Assembly (NCBI GenBank): GCA_033439265.1
Contig: JAVTVX010000013.1
Coordinates: forward strand, 17,464,500 to 17,528,499
Direction: 5' to 3'
Length of the DNA stretch: 64,000 nt
Origin: Dillenia suffruticosa
Lineage: Eukaryota; Streptophyta; Magnoliopsida; Dilleniales; Dilleniaceae
Below are positions 34,301 to 47,859 of this stretch, one piece after another. The translations under genes were made by a program, and so were the position numbers. The first letter of the stretch is position 1, and each line of letters opens with the position of its first letter. The notes below the pieces were generated by a model. That model was given only the letters and a program-made list of their open reading frames with translations. It did not search any database and was not told the origin of the DNA.

Positions 34301-37087
34301 TTGTGCAAGTGCATGATCAAGATGGGAAGTTTTTGAGGCAAGCCTTGAAAATTTCATCTTGCTTTGGATTTTGCTGCAAGGATGCATGTGAGGTGGCTAT
34401 GTGATCCTAGAGAGAGGGAAGAAAATATCAAGTAAAAAAAAGCACGAGAGAATTGTTCTTGGAGTGAAAGAAGAGGAGGGGTAAAATGAATGGTTTGTAA
34501 AAGTGTAGGTCATTTATGGTGACTGATCATGCATGAGAGAATTATTCTTATAAATTTCAAGAGAGAAGGGAGGAAAATATCATGTAGAAAGTGGCAATAT
34601 ATTTTGTATGAGATTTGAAAAGAATATGTATACTTCGTTTGCAAGTATATTCCCCCCATAAATTGAGAAGGTTCGTTTAGGATAGAAAGTGGCTCAGAGG
34701 GGCTCACTAACGAGAGGGTGGCCTGGAAATGGGACTAACTAGAAGAGGATGTGTGATGCCCAGAGAGACTACCAAAAGGGTATGTGGTCTACAGGGGTTT
34801 TTACTTCATGTAAAGATGAGGGTCGGCCTTTCTTAACAACTAACAGAGGATGTATATTTATCAAGTGGTGTTTGTATGTTGGATGAGTGAGGAGATTAAG
34901 CATATGCTAAGGCTGGTATAGATATGAGCGAAGGGCATTATTTGGTTATGGTTGTGGGCAGAGAGTTGAGTGCAGACACTCATGGGATGAGTGAAGATTA
35001 TTGATTAATCGGAAAGACTAGAATGATTGGTAATGACAGTATTGTTGAAGGCAAACCAAGCTAAAAATCATTTGTTATTTTCCTTTGCGCATGTTATTTA
35101 TGGAGGAGCAATTTTCTCAAGCAATATTTATGTTAACCGTGAAAACTTAATGAGTTTGAAGTGTTAATTTGTTGCTTAGTGATACATGCTTTTTTAGCTA
35201 GATTTTGTGGATTTTCTATGTTTATGATCTTTCCATGCACACCAGCTTTGCAAAAAATGCACATCAGGATTGCACTGGAGTTAAGTTGATTTTCAATTGA
35301 AAAAAGCATAGATGTGTGTAGATGTTTAGCTTTGAACCACCATAGCATAAATTTTGAACACGATTTGTTTCAGGTTGGTTATTAAGATGAATGCCTGAAA
35401 TGATAGCACATGGTTTTCTTGAAATTTGGATTTCATGGAATTATCACAGAAAGATTTTGTTGGTTCAATGTAAAATCATTTGCTGCGACTTGTTTCCAAA
35501 CCAGTCTGATTACTTATATCTCAATTTAGCTCGGTTTGATCAGTAAGGAATAGGCCACACTAATAGTTCTAAGGTCAATTTTAAACCCCAAAAAGTCATG
35601 ATTTCTTTAAGAAGTGCCCCTGTCCTATGGATGCTCCAAGCCATTCAAGATATAAGTGCTGTCACCTAAGAAATAGATTCCAAATTCGATTGATATGAGG
35701 CAGATAAAGTTTCCACCAGTCATGTGAGCCAAAATCTACTCCCTTCCCATGCGTGAATGTGCATGACATCAAAACCTTCTCAGTCAATTCTTAGTATCTT
35801 ATTGTTTGTGTCATTTTTTATTTTATTTTATTTTTTATTTTTTTTTTGGGGCAAAGTGCTAGTTGCTTTTTATGGCTATGCTTCCCCCCTCCCCCATAAT
35901 TTCCTCTTGCTTGAAAATTTATTTGGTCTTGCTATTGGCTTATTGCTTAATTGTTAACATGTATTATCTCCTAAATTGGTACATGTCCATTTCTGCATCC
36001 TTTAAGCTTCTTTGAGGCATTTTTATACTGCATATTTAGATTTGATATGGAAATATGGTCGCTTCTTACACTTGGCATGTTCATCTATTATATGTATGGT
36101 TGGAAATTGGGTCTCACTGGAAAGGGGGCAACCCCATTTTAATATGATATCAAAGGGCAAAAGTGGATGAATTGCATACTAGTGATTTTAAGCTAGACTG
36201 TATCTCCATCCGATCACCTACAAAACAGAAGACTGTAATCACCTATAAAACAGTTTCAGTTGTCATGTACCAAAAGTTTGGCCGCGCTTGACCTGTGTGA
36301 TCAAATTAGAAATGCAAGTCCACCGACATGGGTACAAAGTTTGTTGACTCAAGCATTTGGTTTGACCATTCTATGTCTGGGATCTTTGCATGCAAAAGGG
36401 AATATAAAGAGATCTTTTGGGTGTTCTCATTTCCTCAGGGGAATGCATTTTGCTTGTTATTTTGGTGATTGCATGTGCACCGGCCTATGAGGCTTTATTG
36501 TCAGACGGCTGGCATATTGCCATATTATTCTGTATCAAGTAAGATGTGCATTCTCATATCCTATTTCTAGTCAAAAGGATGAAATTGTGTATGAAATAGG
36601 ACTTTGATGACTGCATAATTTGGTTCAAAAAGTTAAGTTCAAGAGTAAAAGCTGAAAGCAGCTAGGGTGGAAAGAATGCCTGTAAAATTTTGCTTCTAAC
36701 TTTAGGAAGAACATTCATCTAGTGATAAGCATGTCAGTGAACTTTTTTTGCCTCTCAGTATATGTACATGCATATGCTTGAGCTTGCATGCATGTATGTT
36801 CCTTTTTACTTTGATTTTTCAATTCAACATATATCACTGGAAATGAAAAGGATGCAGATCGTTCAAGTTTTAATATTTCTTGTTTTGATGTTCCCAGGAA
36901 AATGATGGTTGATCCTTTATGTTTTCTGGAGATGATGTGATATGCCTCATGTGTCGGGGGCCTGATTGTTTCAAACTTGCAATATTAACTAAAGCTGTAA
37001 GAATTATTGCAGGTTCTGTAGATATCCAGCAAATTATCCTTTACACGGTAGATTCAAAACTTATTGGTATTGCTTTCTGTTTCTAAT
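31331..37087. other. Long region without a recognised gene
   Basis: Mixed-composition DNA. A possible non-coding 5' exon with a CAG/GTATGC donor ends near 31430. A 25-bp direct repeat TAAGCTACTTCWGCTGGTAAA occurs at about 31728 and 31871. A diverged repeat pair lies at 33620-35120. Scattered open frames up to about 76 codons match nothing I recognise. This could be introns of a non-coding or very weakly coding transcript. Confidence 0.35.
33620..35120. repeat. Diverged tandem duplication of unknown type
   Basis: Segments 33620-34240 and 34495-35120 align in order: GTGTAGGTCA, then GGGAAAATAT, GAGAAGGTT, GGGCT(A/C)AC, GAGGGTG, GGATGAG, GAGTTGAGTGC and TGGTAAT. Identity seems to be about two thirds. 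A third partial match (AGAGAGGGAAGAAAATATCAAG) lies near 34411. No coding frame is shared. Confidence 0.4.
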
Positions 37088-37225
37088 ATGACATCAGCAA
37101 GTCCATTTATTCTCAGGTATGTACTTTTCAGACGTTATGCTAGCCACAGTCACAGTGAACCTGTTTATGCTTCACGAAAGTATGCTGGAAGCATAAAAAA
37201 TAGTGTGTACTTGGTCTTGTTGTAA
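37088..37225 (+). CDS. Possible small protein or first coding exon, unrecognised
   Basis: A 45-codon frame starts MTSASPFILRYVLFRRYAS and continues with basic, Ser- and Tyr-rich text. It is rich in Arg, Ser and Tyr and has no Asp and only one Glu, which resembles a mitochondrial targeting presequence. It could be a very small protein or a first exon that splices at a GTGTGTAC donor near 37201. I found no second exon and no family match. It could equally be a chance frame. Confidence 0.18.
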   Translation: MTSASPFILRYVLFRRYASHSHSEPVYASRKYAGSIKNSVYLVLL

Positions 37226-38697
37226 TTAGTTCCTTCTATGTTGTAAATCCATTTTTGTCACGCTGACCTGTTAAAAAGCTATTTGGTTATTACTGGGCTT
37301 ATTTTCCTTGCATGGAGTAATAATGCGTTATTTGCGGGAGTTTATGGAACATCTGAGGAAACTGAATTTGTACCGGTACTTAGCTTTCAGGTGTCATAAG
37401 AATTCAGGTTATGTACTGAGTCGGGATGCTTAGTAGGATCATATGAAAAGACCTGGCAAGCCATGGCAACTTTACAACCTCATCAAAGGTGTAGCATGTT
37501 TTCAGATGTTGACTTTTGCTCTGTATTTCTTGAAAATATATGGTGTCAAAGTTTGCTCTCAACCGAAAAGTTTCTGCAATCAATGGTGAATCTACTAATA
37601 TTGTGACTGATCTTTCTTTTTTCTTTTCCTTTTTTTTTTTTTTTTGGTTTTTACCCAAACCTAAAAACAGCTCCCTCTGAATTTAGAAACATTATACAAA
37701 TGCACCCAACAAACTGTTAAAGTTTATAGCATGGTTATTTATATTTATTGACTAACAGAAGAAACGCCTACTTTTTGTAAGATATTACCCTGATTTCTCT
37801 GGTATTATACGTTTTTGCGAACACAGCAACATGAGCACAAATGTCTTTGCGCATTTAGGTAATTACATGTGTATGCATGTGTATGGATCAACAATTTTTC
37901 ATTCTGATTGCCCACATATATTAATGTGGCATATTATTAACAGTAAAATTTTGGAAATTGTTTGTAGCAGTTCTAAAAGGTTCCCATTGTGGTTCATTTT
38001 GTAAAGCCAAAAGATTCACAGAACAAGTATGCTCAATGAGATCATTCTGTACTAGTTTCATTCTATTTAACTCAAAAATAACCTTCAGAGGCAACTCTTT
38101 CCGTTCTAGTTAAGATAGAACATGACGTTACATTTATATCCATTTGCTGTTGTACATTGTGATTACTGAGTGATTACTGATCTAACTACATATCCTTTAC
38201 GGGGGAGAATCACACCAAGTCAACTCAACGAGCAAGAGGTATGGCTTTTCCTAATGAAAATAAGGTCTAAAATCAGACATCTTTGTACATCAACCCCTTC
38301 ATTATTATTATAATCATTATTTCTTTCTCCTCTGTGAGCAACTAGAGGGCAAAATAGTGTGAAAACAAAATAAGGTAAAGAGAGAGAAAAGGACACCTGT
38401 CTGCTGAGAGTGATGAATGGGAGAAGTGGATTTGGTGTTTGATGGATACAATTCAGCTAAGCCATGGTGTAGGATCTGAGAGAGGAGCCAAGGTTTGTGG
38501 ACGTGTGTAGGATGTGGAGTGTTAGGTAGGTGCAGACCGTAATGTAACGTCACATAGCATTATTATGCGGGAATAAAATGTGTCCATAAGGGAGGGAACA
38601 AAGTTCTCCTCTCAACACCCACAAGGTCACCCCCCTCCTCCATATTTTGTTCTTTCTATGTCTTTTCTCATTACTGGTTCCTGACTCATCACCCACA

Positions 38698-38700
<3 letters not shown>

Positions 38701-38748
<48 letters not shown>
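38701..38748. repeat. (CT)24 microsatellite
   Basis: An uninterrupted CT tract of 48 bp, followed by GCTCAATAATG. Confidence 0.95.
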
Positions 38749-38751
<3 letters not shown>

Positions 38752-38835
38752 CAATAATGCAACTGAGTAATTTCCATTATTCTATCTTTAGTTAGTGCTT
38801 AATAACTAATACGCCTGGTTTTTAATTTATTGAGC

Positions 38836-38901
38836 TATATATATATATATATATATATATTTATTTATTTATTTATTTATTTATTTATTTTGGGCAAGTC
38901 A

Positions 38902-38934
<33 letters not shown>
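38836..38934. repeat. Compound microsatellite (TA)n (TTTA)n (CT)n (CA)n
   Basis: TA tract to 38860, TTTA/ATTT tract to 38890, then after 11 bases a CT tract from 38902 running into a short CA tract. Confidence 0.93.
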
Positions 38935-38935
<1 letters not shown>

Positions 38936-41900
38936 CCCTAAATGTGACTCTGGGTGTGTTGTTTCAGGAAAAATCTCTAATAATAGAGTGAAGTTTTGAG
39001 GCACTTTTTGACGGCCCGATCATTCTTACCCTATTTACTAACTATTTAGTAAAAGATAACACTCCCAGGAACATGATCTTCTCTCTTTCTCTTTCCATGG
39101 ATCATGTTTGGAGCCATCATAGTGGATTAAAATTCCGTCAACTCGTTGCTTGTCTGTACTCATGAACTTTTGCCTTGACAATATCCCTTGTTGTTCGCCT
39201 GCCTAACATTTGATTTATGCGAACCAAATCGTCTGAAAGGGATGACTTGTATTCAAAAGGTACAATTCTTATGTAAAAGGTGTGGATTTTTTTTAATCAA
39301 TTCGGTATTCAATTATCCAATTAATTCGATTTAAATACTTTGAAACTCATTTTAGAGGATAACTTTTCGGACGTCTATATTTTTATTTTTAAAATTCGAA
39401 ACTAAAATGTTAATTAACAGAGTTTATCTCGCAATTGAACCAAGGAGGGGACTTGTTTAATGGTAAAAAAAGTAACGTATGATATGGCCCTATTTTTGTA
39501 TGAAATTGTGTGTGCGGTGAAGGTTTTTTCTTTTCTCTTTTTAAAATTCAGTCACGCTATTTATGTTTAAAAATCATTACCTGAAACAAAATTGACTAAT
39601 TCGATATTGCGTTATTTGAGTTATTTTAATAATGATAGAAAGACTTCTATTGTGTACTATCAATAACTATATAATGAAAACTCTAGCGTCATAGATTTAT
39701 CATATTAATGATTGATATTTCTATTTATCTTATTTTACTCTTGATTTATTAATATTTATATCCTAGCTATCTAATTTGTACACAATATTGAACCCTACCT
39801 CCTAATATTTGTTAATTTTGGGGTTGCAAATAAATCGTCGCGATTAAAGGTTAGTTTGAATTGTTCATTTAACTGGATAAGTTGAGTTTAAAAATTGGGT
39901 TTTGGGTTATTTAGGATATTTATTTTAGATTTTTTTAGATTAATTTTGATTTATTACTGAAAAAGGGAAAAAATTAAATTTGATTTAAGTAGGATTGTTT
40001 AATAAATGAATTGACTTTGAAAACCTAGTAGCTCATTTTAATTCCGCCCGTTTATGGACTAATTATCTCAACCGGTTAATACAGTGTACGGAGGGGAGAA
40101 GATGCATTATAGTAACATTACATTACAAGCTCTTATGAAATTATTGAATAAATAATATCACTTCATTGGAACATATTTCTTTTCCAGAATTTCCTATTCA
40201 AATGTTTTATGATTTTATTTTTCCAATAAAATCATGATTCTGCTGCAAAATGCTCTGTTCGCCGCATCCAATTACAAGTGAGATTTACTATCCATAGAAA
40301 GAATGATGGGTCTTGAAAATTTTCAAAGTATGACCAGAAAATGGAATATGACTTAAATGTAGGGACCTCTAAACTCCATTATTGAGCAAGAGTAGTGCAA
40401 AAGGTTAAATCAGCAAAGCAAACATGCCCTTTCTAATTATAGAGTCGACAAAATTGCCTTCACTCGAAAATGCTCAAAAATGATTTTGAGACAATATAAG
40501 TCGTTCAATGTGGGTCAGTAACCCCACCCATTTTCTTTTTTTTTTTTTAATTTCTTTCTGGGTCAGGCCCCACTCCCACCAATTTGATTAGTGCTCACAC
40601 TAGATTTGCTCAAAGAACAATTCTCATTGGACAATTATTTAAATGTTCATTATTCATAAGGATTCTTCTTAACAAGTTTGGGAAAAGTCCAATGCTCCAT
40701 TGGGATAATCCTTGTTTGCCTTATGGACGGCTATCTCTCGAGCATGTGCTTAGGTTCGGCCTCAAGGAAAAAATAAAAAAGAGCACTTAGCAATGCATCT
40801 TCACAGAATAAAAACTAGGAGATCACCCCTTTTATTTTGGGGTGACAGAGGGATTGTACCATTCGAGCTCTTTTTTTAAAGGCTTGTATTTCATATAATT
40901 TTATTTATATAGTAATTTTTACATGCAATATAAGGTTTGATAACCATAAGTTAATTTGTTTTTATAAAAAATTAAAATTATCATTATATTAATTATTTTT
41001 TCTTCCGAAAATTTTATTTAAACTTAGTTAAATCTAAAAGTCAATCTTTCCCGGTCTAAGAGCTATTTACAAACACACATACACAAACGCACATAAACAC
41101 GATGCATGCTAAAATGAATTACCATAAAATTGAAATTTTTTTTTTTTTAGTTTCAAATTTAATTAGGAAGTTAAGGCATAATGATTATTAACTCCAAAAT
41201 TTTTGTCAAGGAACCCCAACTTTAGGTTAAATACGTTAACAACAATTACAAAATTTTTCAGCTATGGATTTAAACTAAAGAAATACAAGATTTTTTTCAA
41301 AAAAAAAAAAAAAAAAAAAAAAACCTAAAAAACCATGTGTAATTATCCATCTCTAGCCATTACCATGAGAACGATATAAAATATTCAAGTAATCTAAAAC
41401 TACTGTTTTTCAGACAGATTTATCTCAACAACTGCTACCGGCTCCATCCTCCATCAATTGATTCAAGGCCTACTATTTCTAGGAATTTTCATGAAATACC
41501 ATCTTGCTGTATGCATGGGGCTGGCGTTGGTGATGCTAGAAGATGAAAGGACAATTATAGATTTTGAGAAATTTTAAGGTTTCACATAGGTTGAAGATAA
41601 AAAAGTTTAGTTTCAGCATATTAGTGTACTCGTCAAATTAAAACTATATACCACGAGGAATATATGAAACGAAAATGAATTTTTCATGCAAATCATCAAG
41701 TGAGGGAGGACAATGTAGGAAAATACAAAATTTTACATTATAAATTTGCTCTTTTCTTAGAGATACTCGATTAAAATTACTTGATTTTGATTTTTTTTTC
41801 TTTTTTCCCAAAGCTATCGGAAAGGAAAGTTATTTTTATCAGGAATGCATTGAGTGCAGGTTGGCCCATGAAGTGGTTGTTGGCTTTGTACGTTTACGTA

Positions 41901-42532
41901 TGGGATTTTCCGGGATGAGATAGACAGAGAAAAAAACACTTTGTGTTGGTGCTATTGCCGGGAAATGCACATGCTCATTTGTAGTCATCTTGATAGCATT
42001 CATATCTTGTGGGTCATGTCCTTTTGTTTGCTTTTTATATAGGTTCAAATTGGGGCCAGTGTAAGTCTCTCTTTCTCATTATTGCTCTTTGCCTCTTGCT
42101 TAATTCATAGGAAGTCCTTTATTTGTAGCTTGGACAAAAATTCTTGCCACCAAGGAGATACCCTCGTGAGAATGACACTGATTTTCACTGCCGGTGACAT
42201 TTCATGTGTTGGTAAGGTGATCTGGAATTCAAAGTTGTCTGTGGTAATAATTCTTGAACCAGATTACTTATGAACAAATTTAGAATTTTAATATTTTAAT
42301 GGAATTGTGTTAATGAATTCAAAGTTGATTTTGATTTTTTGAACCAGATTACTTATGGTTTTCGATTAAAATCATGTATCTTATTTTATTTTCTTATCAT
42401 TGAAATTTATATTGTGTTAACCCTTGGAGAGACAACTTTTACACCTTCCATCCCTCGTTTTCAATTGGCCCAAAAAAGAAAATAAAATAAGACAAATATC
42501 TTGCTAATGTAGGCAATCATCCCTATGATATA

Positions 42533-42533
<1 letters not shown>

Positions 42534-42566
<33 letters not shown>
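42534..42566. repeat. (CA)n microsatellite
   Basis: About 33 bp of AC repeat followed by a TATATA-rich stretch. Confidence 0.95.
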
Positions 42567-42567
<1 letters not shown>

Positions 42568-45500
42568 TATATACATATATATAGATATATACAAAGTATT
42601 GGATGTATGTTTGGATCAAAGATGTTTTAATGAGACAATGGAAATTAACCAATCTTTTTTTAGAAGGTATTTGAGCTAATAATGCAAGTGACACAAATTC
42701 ATAAAATACCACAATTTTGCTGAAAATGAGATTCGGCTTGGATTATGAATCATTTCGAAGTCTGTTTTGGGCATGTCAGTTAACAAAACATCTCAAAATT
42801 ATTGACGACATGGTTCCTTAGCCAAATTTGGCACACGGACCCTTGTATATTCTATATTTGGTGAAATTCCAGTGCTTAAACTAGAGTCCAATGTGCACAA
42901 ATTGAAAGCCAAGTTCACATACTCACTTTCAAATGTAAATGATTCGCCATGTAAATCCCAAAATGAAAACTTAGAAAAGAAAATAAAAGTGAAAAAAGAA
43001 GGGAAAAGGGGAAAGAGAAAAAGCGATGGTGTACAATGGCCATCTAAGCTGGTTTTCATTGTCTCAAAAAGTATTATTGCATGGCACGCTAGTTCTAAAA
43101 GCAATCAATAAGTAGCACGACATTTTAAAAATAGACAAAAGATGCTGTAGATAGATAGAGAGAGAGAGAGATGTCCTTGGCTACCTTGAGCAATGACTCT
43201 GTATCGTGTAAATGTGCCTTCAATCTCGTAAGCTACTATCTATATGAATTTTAATTTGATCCATGGACTTTCTTTTCTATTCAAAAGATGATAACAAGAG
43301 TTGAATCATATTTCTTTACTTGTAGCCCCTTTTAATAAAAGAATTCAAGTTTTAGTAGAAAACTTCATCTTCATGTACTACATTTTTTTTTTTTTTTGGA
43401 TGTACTACTTTACGTGTGCAGACATATTTGATGTTTTTGTTTGCTAGCTAAACAGCCATAGAAATGGGCATCGGGCAGATACTGACATGTAACTTTTTTG
43501 GGAAATATTATATGCATCATCCTGAAGCAGCAACTCCATGCATGAATTAGGGGCAAGCTTTTGGATGGGGTTTATTTATGCTCTTTCAAGCTTTACTAAG
43601 GAGGCACTTGGGTACCACTCCCCCTTTAAATCCCTTAAATCCTCTGCACATATGGTGTCTTATAAAACAAAATATAGAAAAATTAATTGAAAATGACATC
43701 AAATTTATCCATAACATAGTATAAAATGATGATTTAATATCAATTATGACCTTAAAGTCAACCTCAGCCAAAGAAGAGGTTAACCCAAACGTCTCCTAAC
43801 CTCTATTGGATGTAATATTTGTCAGTCATAATAATAATTAAAAAAAAAAGTTTTAATAGCAAATGAATATATGACATAAAGTGAATCATGTAAATCTTTA
43901 TATATGTCAAAATGATGAAAGCATTTTTTCCTCCCTATATTGGGAGAGGAACTTATTGTAACAATTAGCAAATCCATTGGTCATAATCAAGAGAAGCAAT
44001 GAATCAGTGTCCCGAACATAGAGAATCATATTATGGTTGTGACACTACATTCCAACATTATCCCGCAGATCAACTAAGAGGATAACTCTAGCTACCACCT
44101 TTCTTTAAATAATTGATTAACCGGGAGATAATCCCAACTACTAATCCAATTCTGCCATCACAATAATCAAGTGCCCTAGCCATATCCTCAATTCAAAATT
44201 GTGACAAGAGGATTAATCGTGTAAATCCATCCATTTTTTAATGAGATCATGGGAACAATTATTGCATGAAAGCTTGGAAAGAGGTAATTATTTTAATGGG
44301 CATCAAAGCAATTGTTGTGTTGTGAAAGGAACAAAAGTTGCTTGAGAAAACGAGAGCAACCAAAAGCAAATATATATATGGTGGCAAGTGATAACCCCAC
44401 TTCATTAACAATGGGCTAATAAAAGAAATTATTTTGATCAAGTTGGTGGTTTTCCTATGCCACTACAATTTTCTTCCTTTTTTAGTTATTTATTTAGTTT
44501 TATAACATTAAAAACATCAAATTTTCCTCTTTGAGTGTGTATCAATAAATTCACTAAACACTTCTAATATTCCAAAAAATAACGTACACTCGGTAAATAT
44601 TAAATCCTTTTAGAATATTTACCAAATGTTGAAAATTTTGGACCTTCCACTGGGGGTAAGAGAGAGAGAGAGAGAGAGAGATGCATCTCTTGTGCACACA
44701 GATTTGGAAGTAGTATTCTTTCCTTTTTTTTTCTTTTTTGATGGTTACATGTACCGAAACATATGTGGAGATGTAAAGTAATTGGTTTGACAAATATTCC
44801 AATTGAGGTTTGATTGTTTAAATTATCCAAAGGGGTTAGTTAAAGCAAACTTAAATGGCTTTGGTTGTGCATTATGCGATTCATCTTTATGCTATAACGT
44901 AAGAAAATTTAACAATTTCGTACCTCAATTTAATGAGAGAAAGTTGGTTTAGTAGGCTGTCATTTTCTTATTAATGATGTGATTTTTTGTTTCCCAAATT
45001 TTTGAGAATAGGGTTTAAGACGCAATAATGCATATCACAGGTCTCTTGCAACCGCATTTGTTTTTATGATAAATAACTTTTTAGAGAAGGTTTTTCCTTT
45101 TTTCCTATGTTTTAATGCAAAAAAAAAAAAAAGAAAATTGTCTTATAAATACTAGAATATGTTTCTCAAACAATAAAAAGGTAAGGAAAATTACATCTCT
45201 CTCTCTCTCTTCCAACACCCAAATAGCTTTCAAATTGCATCCAGGCATTACATAGTGGGGAACTTAATTAGAGTGAATTGAAATAGAATATACATATCCA
45301 CAGGAAGATATCAACAAAACCAATGGCACAATCATGCCCCATCCAAAACTGTTTGGAATTGAAATGACATAAAAATCTAGTGACTAGAATGGAATGTTTT
45401 GCCTTAAAATGGTGAGAAAATCCGCTGCCCTCAAATCACACCCAGCTAGTGGGGTGACGAGAAATGAAATGTCCTCCCATTGTCATCTCTAACTTGAATC

Positions 45501-45839
45501 ATATAATTGAGAATATATTGCAATGTGGATTACATACGCTTCCCATTCGCTTTTAATATCAACATATATTGCATCGGCGGTCAACTCAAAAGATACGTTA
45601 CAGGGAAACATATAGCCCCCTTAGTGGGTTCATCATCGACATAAGATACCAATCATATTTAAAATAATAAAAAAAAAAAGAACAAGATAAACACTTTTTG
45701 TACTTGAAGAAAAAGAGAAAAATATCTGTATTTCACAATAGAAAATTATGTAGAAAATTATTTGGTTTAACAAAGAGAGCTTGTAGAATTTTGAACTCTA
45801 AATTTCTTACTCCCTTACTATGACAGGCAATCATTTACT

Positions 45840-46083
45840 CCAAAATTTTAAATTTTTATAAAATCACAGCCTATTTTTTTTTTTTATAAATTAAACAACC
45901 ACCATAATGGCCTATAGTAATCTTAAGTAAAATGCTTCATCCCTCCCCCCCCCACCCCCAAAAATCCAAAATTTTAAATTTTTATAAAATCACAGCCTAT
46001 TTTTTTTTTTATAAATTAAACAACCACCATAATGGCCTATAGTGATCTTAAGAAAAATGCTTCATCCCTCCCCCCCCCCCGGC
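45840..46083. repeat. Recent 126-bp tandem duplication
   Basis: The block starting CCAAAATTTTAAATTTTTAT at 45840 repeats at 45966 with only a few differences (T-run length, GTAATC versus GTGATC, AAGTAAAA versus AAGAAAAA). Both copies end in a poly-C tract after CATCCCTCC. The C tract is at the duplication boundary. Confidence 0.92.
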
Positions 46084-46442
46084 AAAAAAAATGCTCTCCA
46101 ATGGTAATTTATACAGATTTCCACAAAGAAAAAAAATGATATGCGTTGGATTAGGAGCAAATTAAAAGGACTAAGATACTCAAAAGCAGATTAAATATAA
46201 AAAGAAATTATGCGTGGGATAGGTTTAGATTCGATAGTACTTCCGAGTCTTTAAAATATATTATTACACAAGAAAAAAATGAGACGCATCCAAAAAGGAG
46301 CATTGGATTAGATATCATATAATAGGAAGTGGAAGATGTAAGTTAGAACTTGGGATGAGATAAATATAAGGAAAATTGGACGTATCATGTGGTGTAGGAA
46401 TATCTGGGTTGTCCTTGGCGTGTACGTTTTCGAAGCTAATGG

Positions 46443-46540
46443 TAGTTTTTTTTTTTTTTTTTTGTTATATAAAAATTCGAATCTAGGATTTTTAGATTAG
46501 GGGAGGAAGAGTATGATTACTAGACTGTCTCTCGGGAGCA
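46443..46540 (-). mobile_element. SINE-like element (pol III boxes plus poly-A tail)
   Basis: On the minus strand, CTCCCGAGAGACAGTCTAGTA carries an A-box-like AGTCTAGTAATC. It is followed about 30 bases later by GATTCGAATTT (B-box-like) and a poly-A tail, seen as the T run near 46446-46463. Flanks CTAATGGTAG and CTAATAGCTG are only partly similar, so the target duplication is doubtful. Confidence 0.4.
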
Positions 46541-47833
46541 AAACTAATAGCTGATGATGGCTTTGTACAGACATCACTTTACTCCTTGGCCCAACAATAC
46601 CCCTGAATTGTAGGGTCCTACATCACCGTCACCAGCACCAAAAAAGCCTTCAGATTTGGTTTGGAGATAGAAAGAGAAGATAAGGGTTTCATTTTAATTG
46701 GTTAGTGTTATCTGGGTTGTAAAAATTAAGATAAAAAAAGAACAATATAATAAACTATTGTGGTTAAAAGATGTTATCTTGGAAGTTCTACCAAGCACAA
46801 TTTCAATTACGGATAGAGCGTCACTCTAGGTTTATAACCGCGTTAATTTGTACTTGAATTTTGTGTTAAATGTGGCGAATTATATTTACATTTTTTTTTT
46901 GGAATAAAATGGTAGAAAGAGGGTATCCCCATCTATTGTATCCTCTTTTGTGTTAAATATTTATTTGAATGGTTACTGCTCTTAAAACCTCCTTCACCAT
47001 TACCCAACAAAATATTGGGTAGACCATAATTTCTTTCAAAGTAGCAGAAAGTCCATATATACTTTTACAAGTGATATATATATAAATATATATATATATA
47101 TCTCTTTTAATTCGGATTTTCTTACTCGAACGTCAAGAATATAGAATTGCATACATGTCTATTTGGGCAAATAACCTCAATAGTGCAATGGTGAGTGTAT
47201 AATATAATTCTAATTGCATGCTCTAATTTTGTGTTTTGAATTTGGTCTACCGACCACTTTAGGTGTTGGATAAGGGGCTGAAAGACCGTGTCAAAAGCTT
47301 AGTGACCTATGGTGACCTTTTAAAATGGGTGCGGGGAGCAAGGCCACTTCCTACGATAGAGACTAGACCCATTGTTGATTTACAAGGAGAATAATAAATG
47401 TCTTATGTCTTGGTCAATATTTAGTGCATTGGATCAATTGGGGATTAGGGTTTGAAAACGTCCTTCTCCAATCTTCTTCATACCTATGATTAAATATTGA
47501 TGGTAAGAAGTGGTTTCCCTTCTAGGAATGTGACTTTATTGTACTTGATAAATGTAATTTTTGCGGAGAAATGACGAATGTAGAGAATTATATATTTAAA
47601 GGGTGTATTGTTCCAAATAAATAAATAAATAAATCTGATAAAAAAATTAATTCTAGTTACCTATCTTGGGTGAATTTTAATAGGAATTTACTAAACTAGT
47701 TGGATCATTTAGACTTATAGAAAGATCTTCAGTGATCTTTCCAAATGCTTTGTTGTTCTATGAACCCTGATATTTACGATGTTATTGGAAAAATCTACTT
47801 ATGATTTCTTGTGTTTTAGGATGGAAATATTTC

Positions 47834-47859
47834 TAACTTCTTGTCCAAACAAGAAGTTA
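47834..47859. repeat. Perfect 11-bp hairpin with 4-base loop
   Basis: TAACTTCTTGT, loop CCAA, then ACAAGAAGTTA. No T run follows and no gene adjoins it, so a role is not evident. Confidence 0.8.

Larger units (their letters stand above)
37226..45839. other. Intergenic region, microsatellite-rich
   Basis: No convincing gene. It holds the simple repeats listed separately, A and T runs (for example 41297-41322), and AT-rich spacer. Frames such as 40584-40790 and 42799-43104 have no recognisable domain. Confidence 0.4.

Noticed and set aside
42461-42712. Frame with a poly Cys-Val stretch
   Set aside because: It is the translation of a CA microsatellite.
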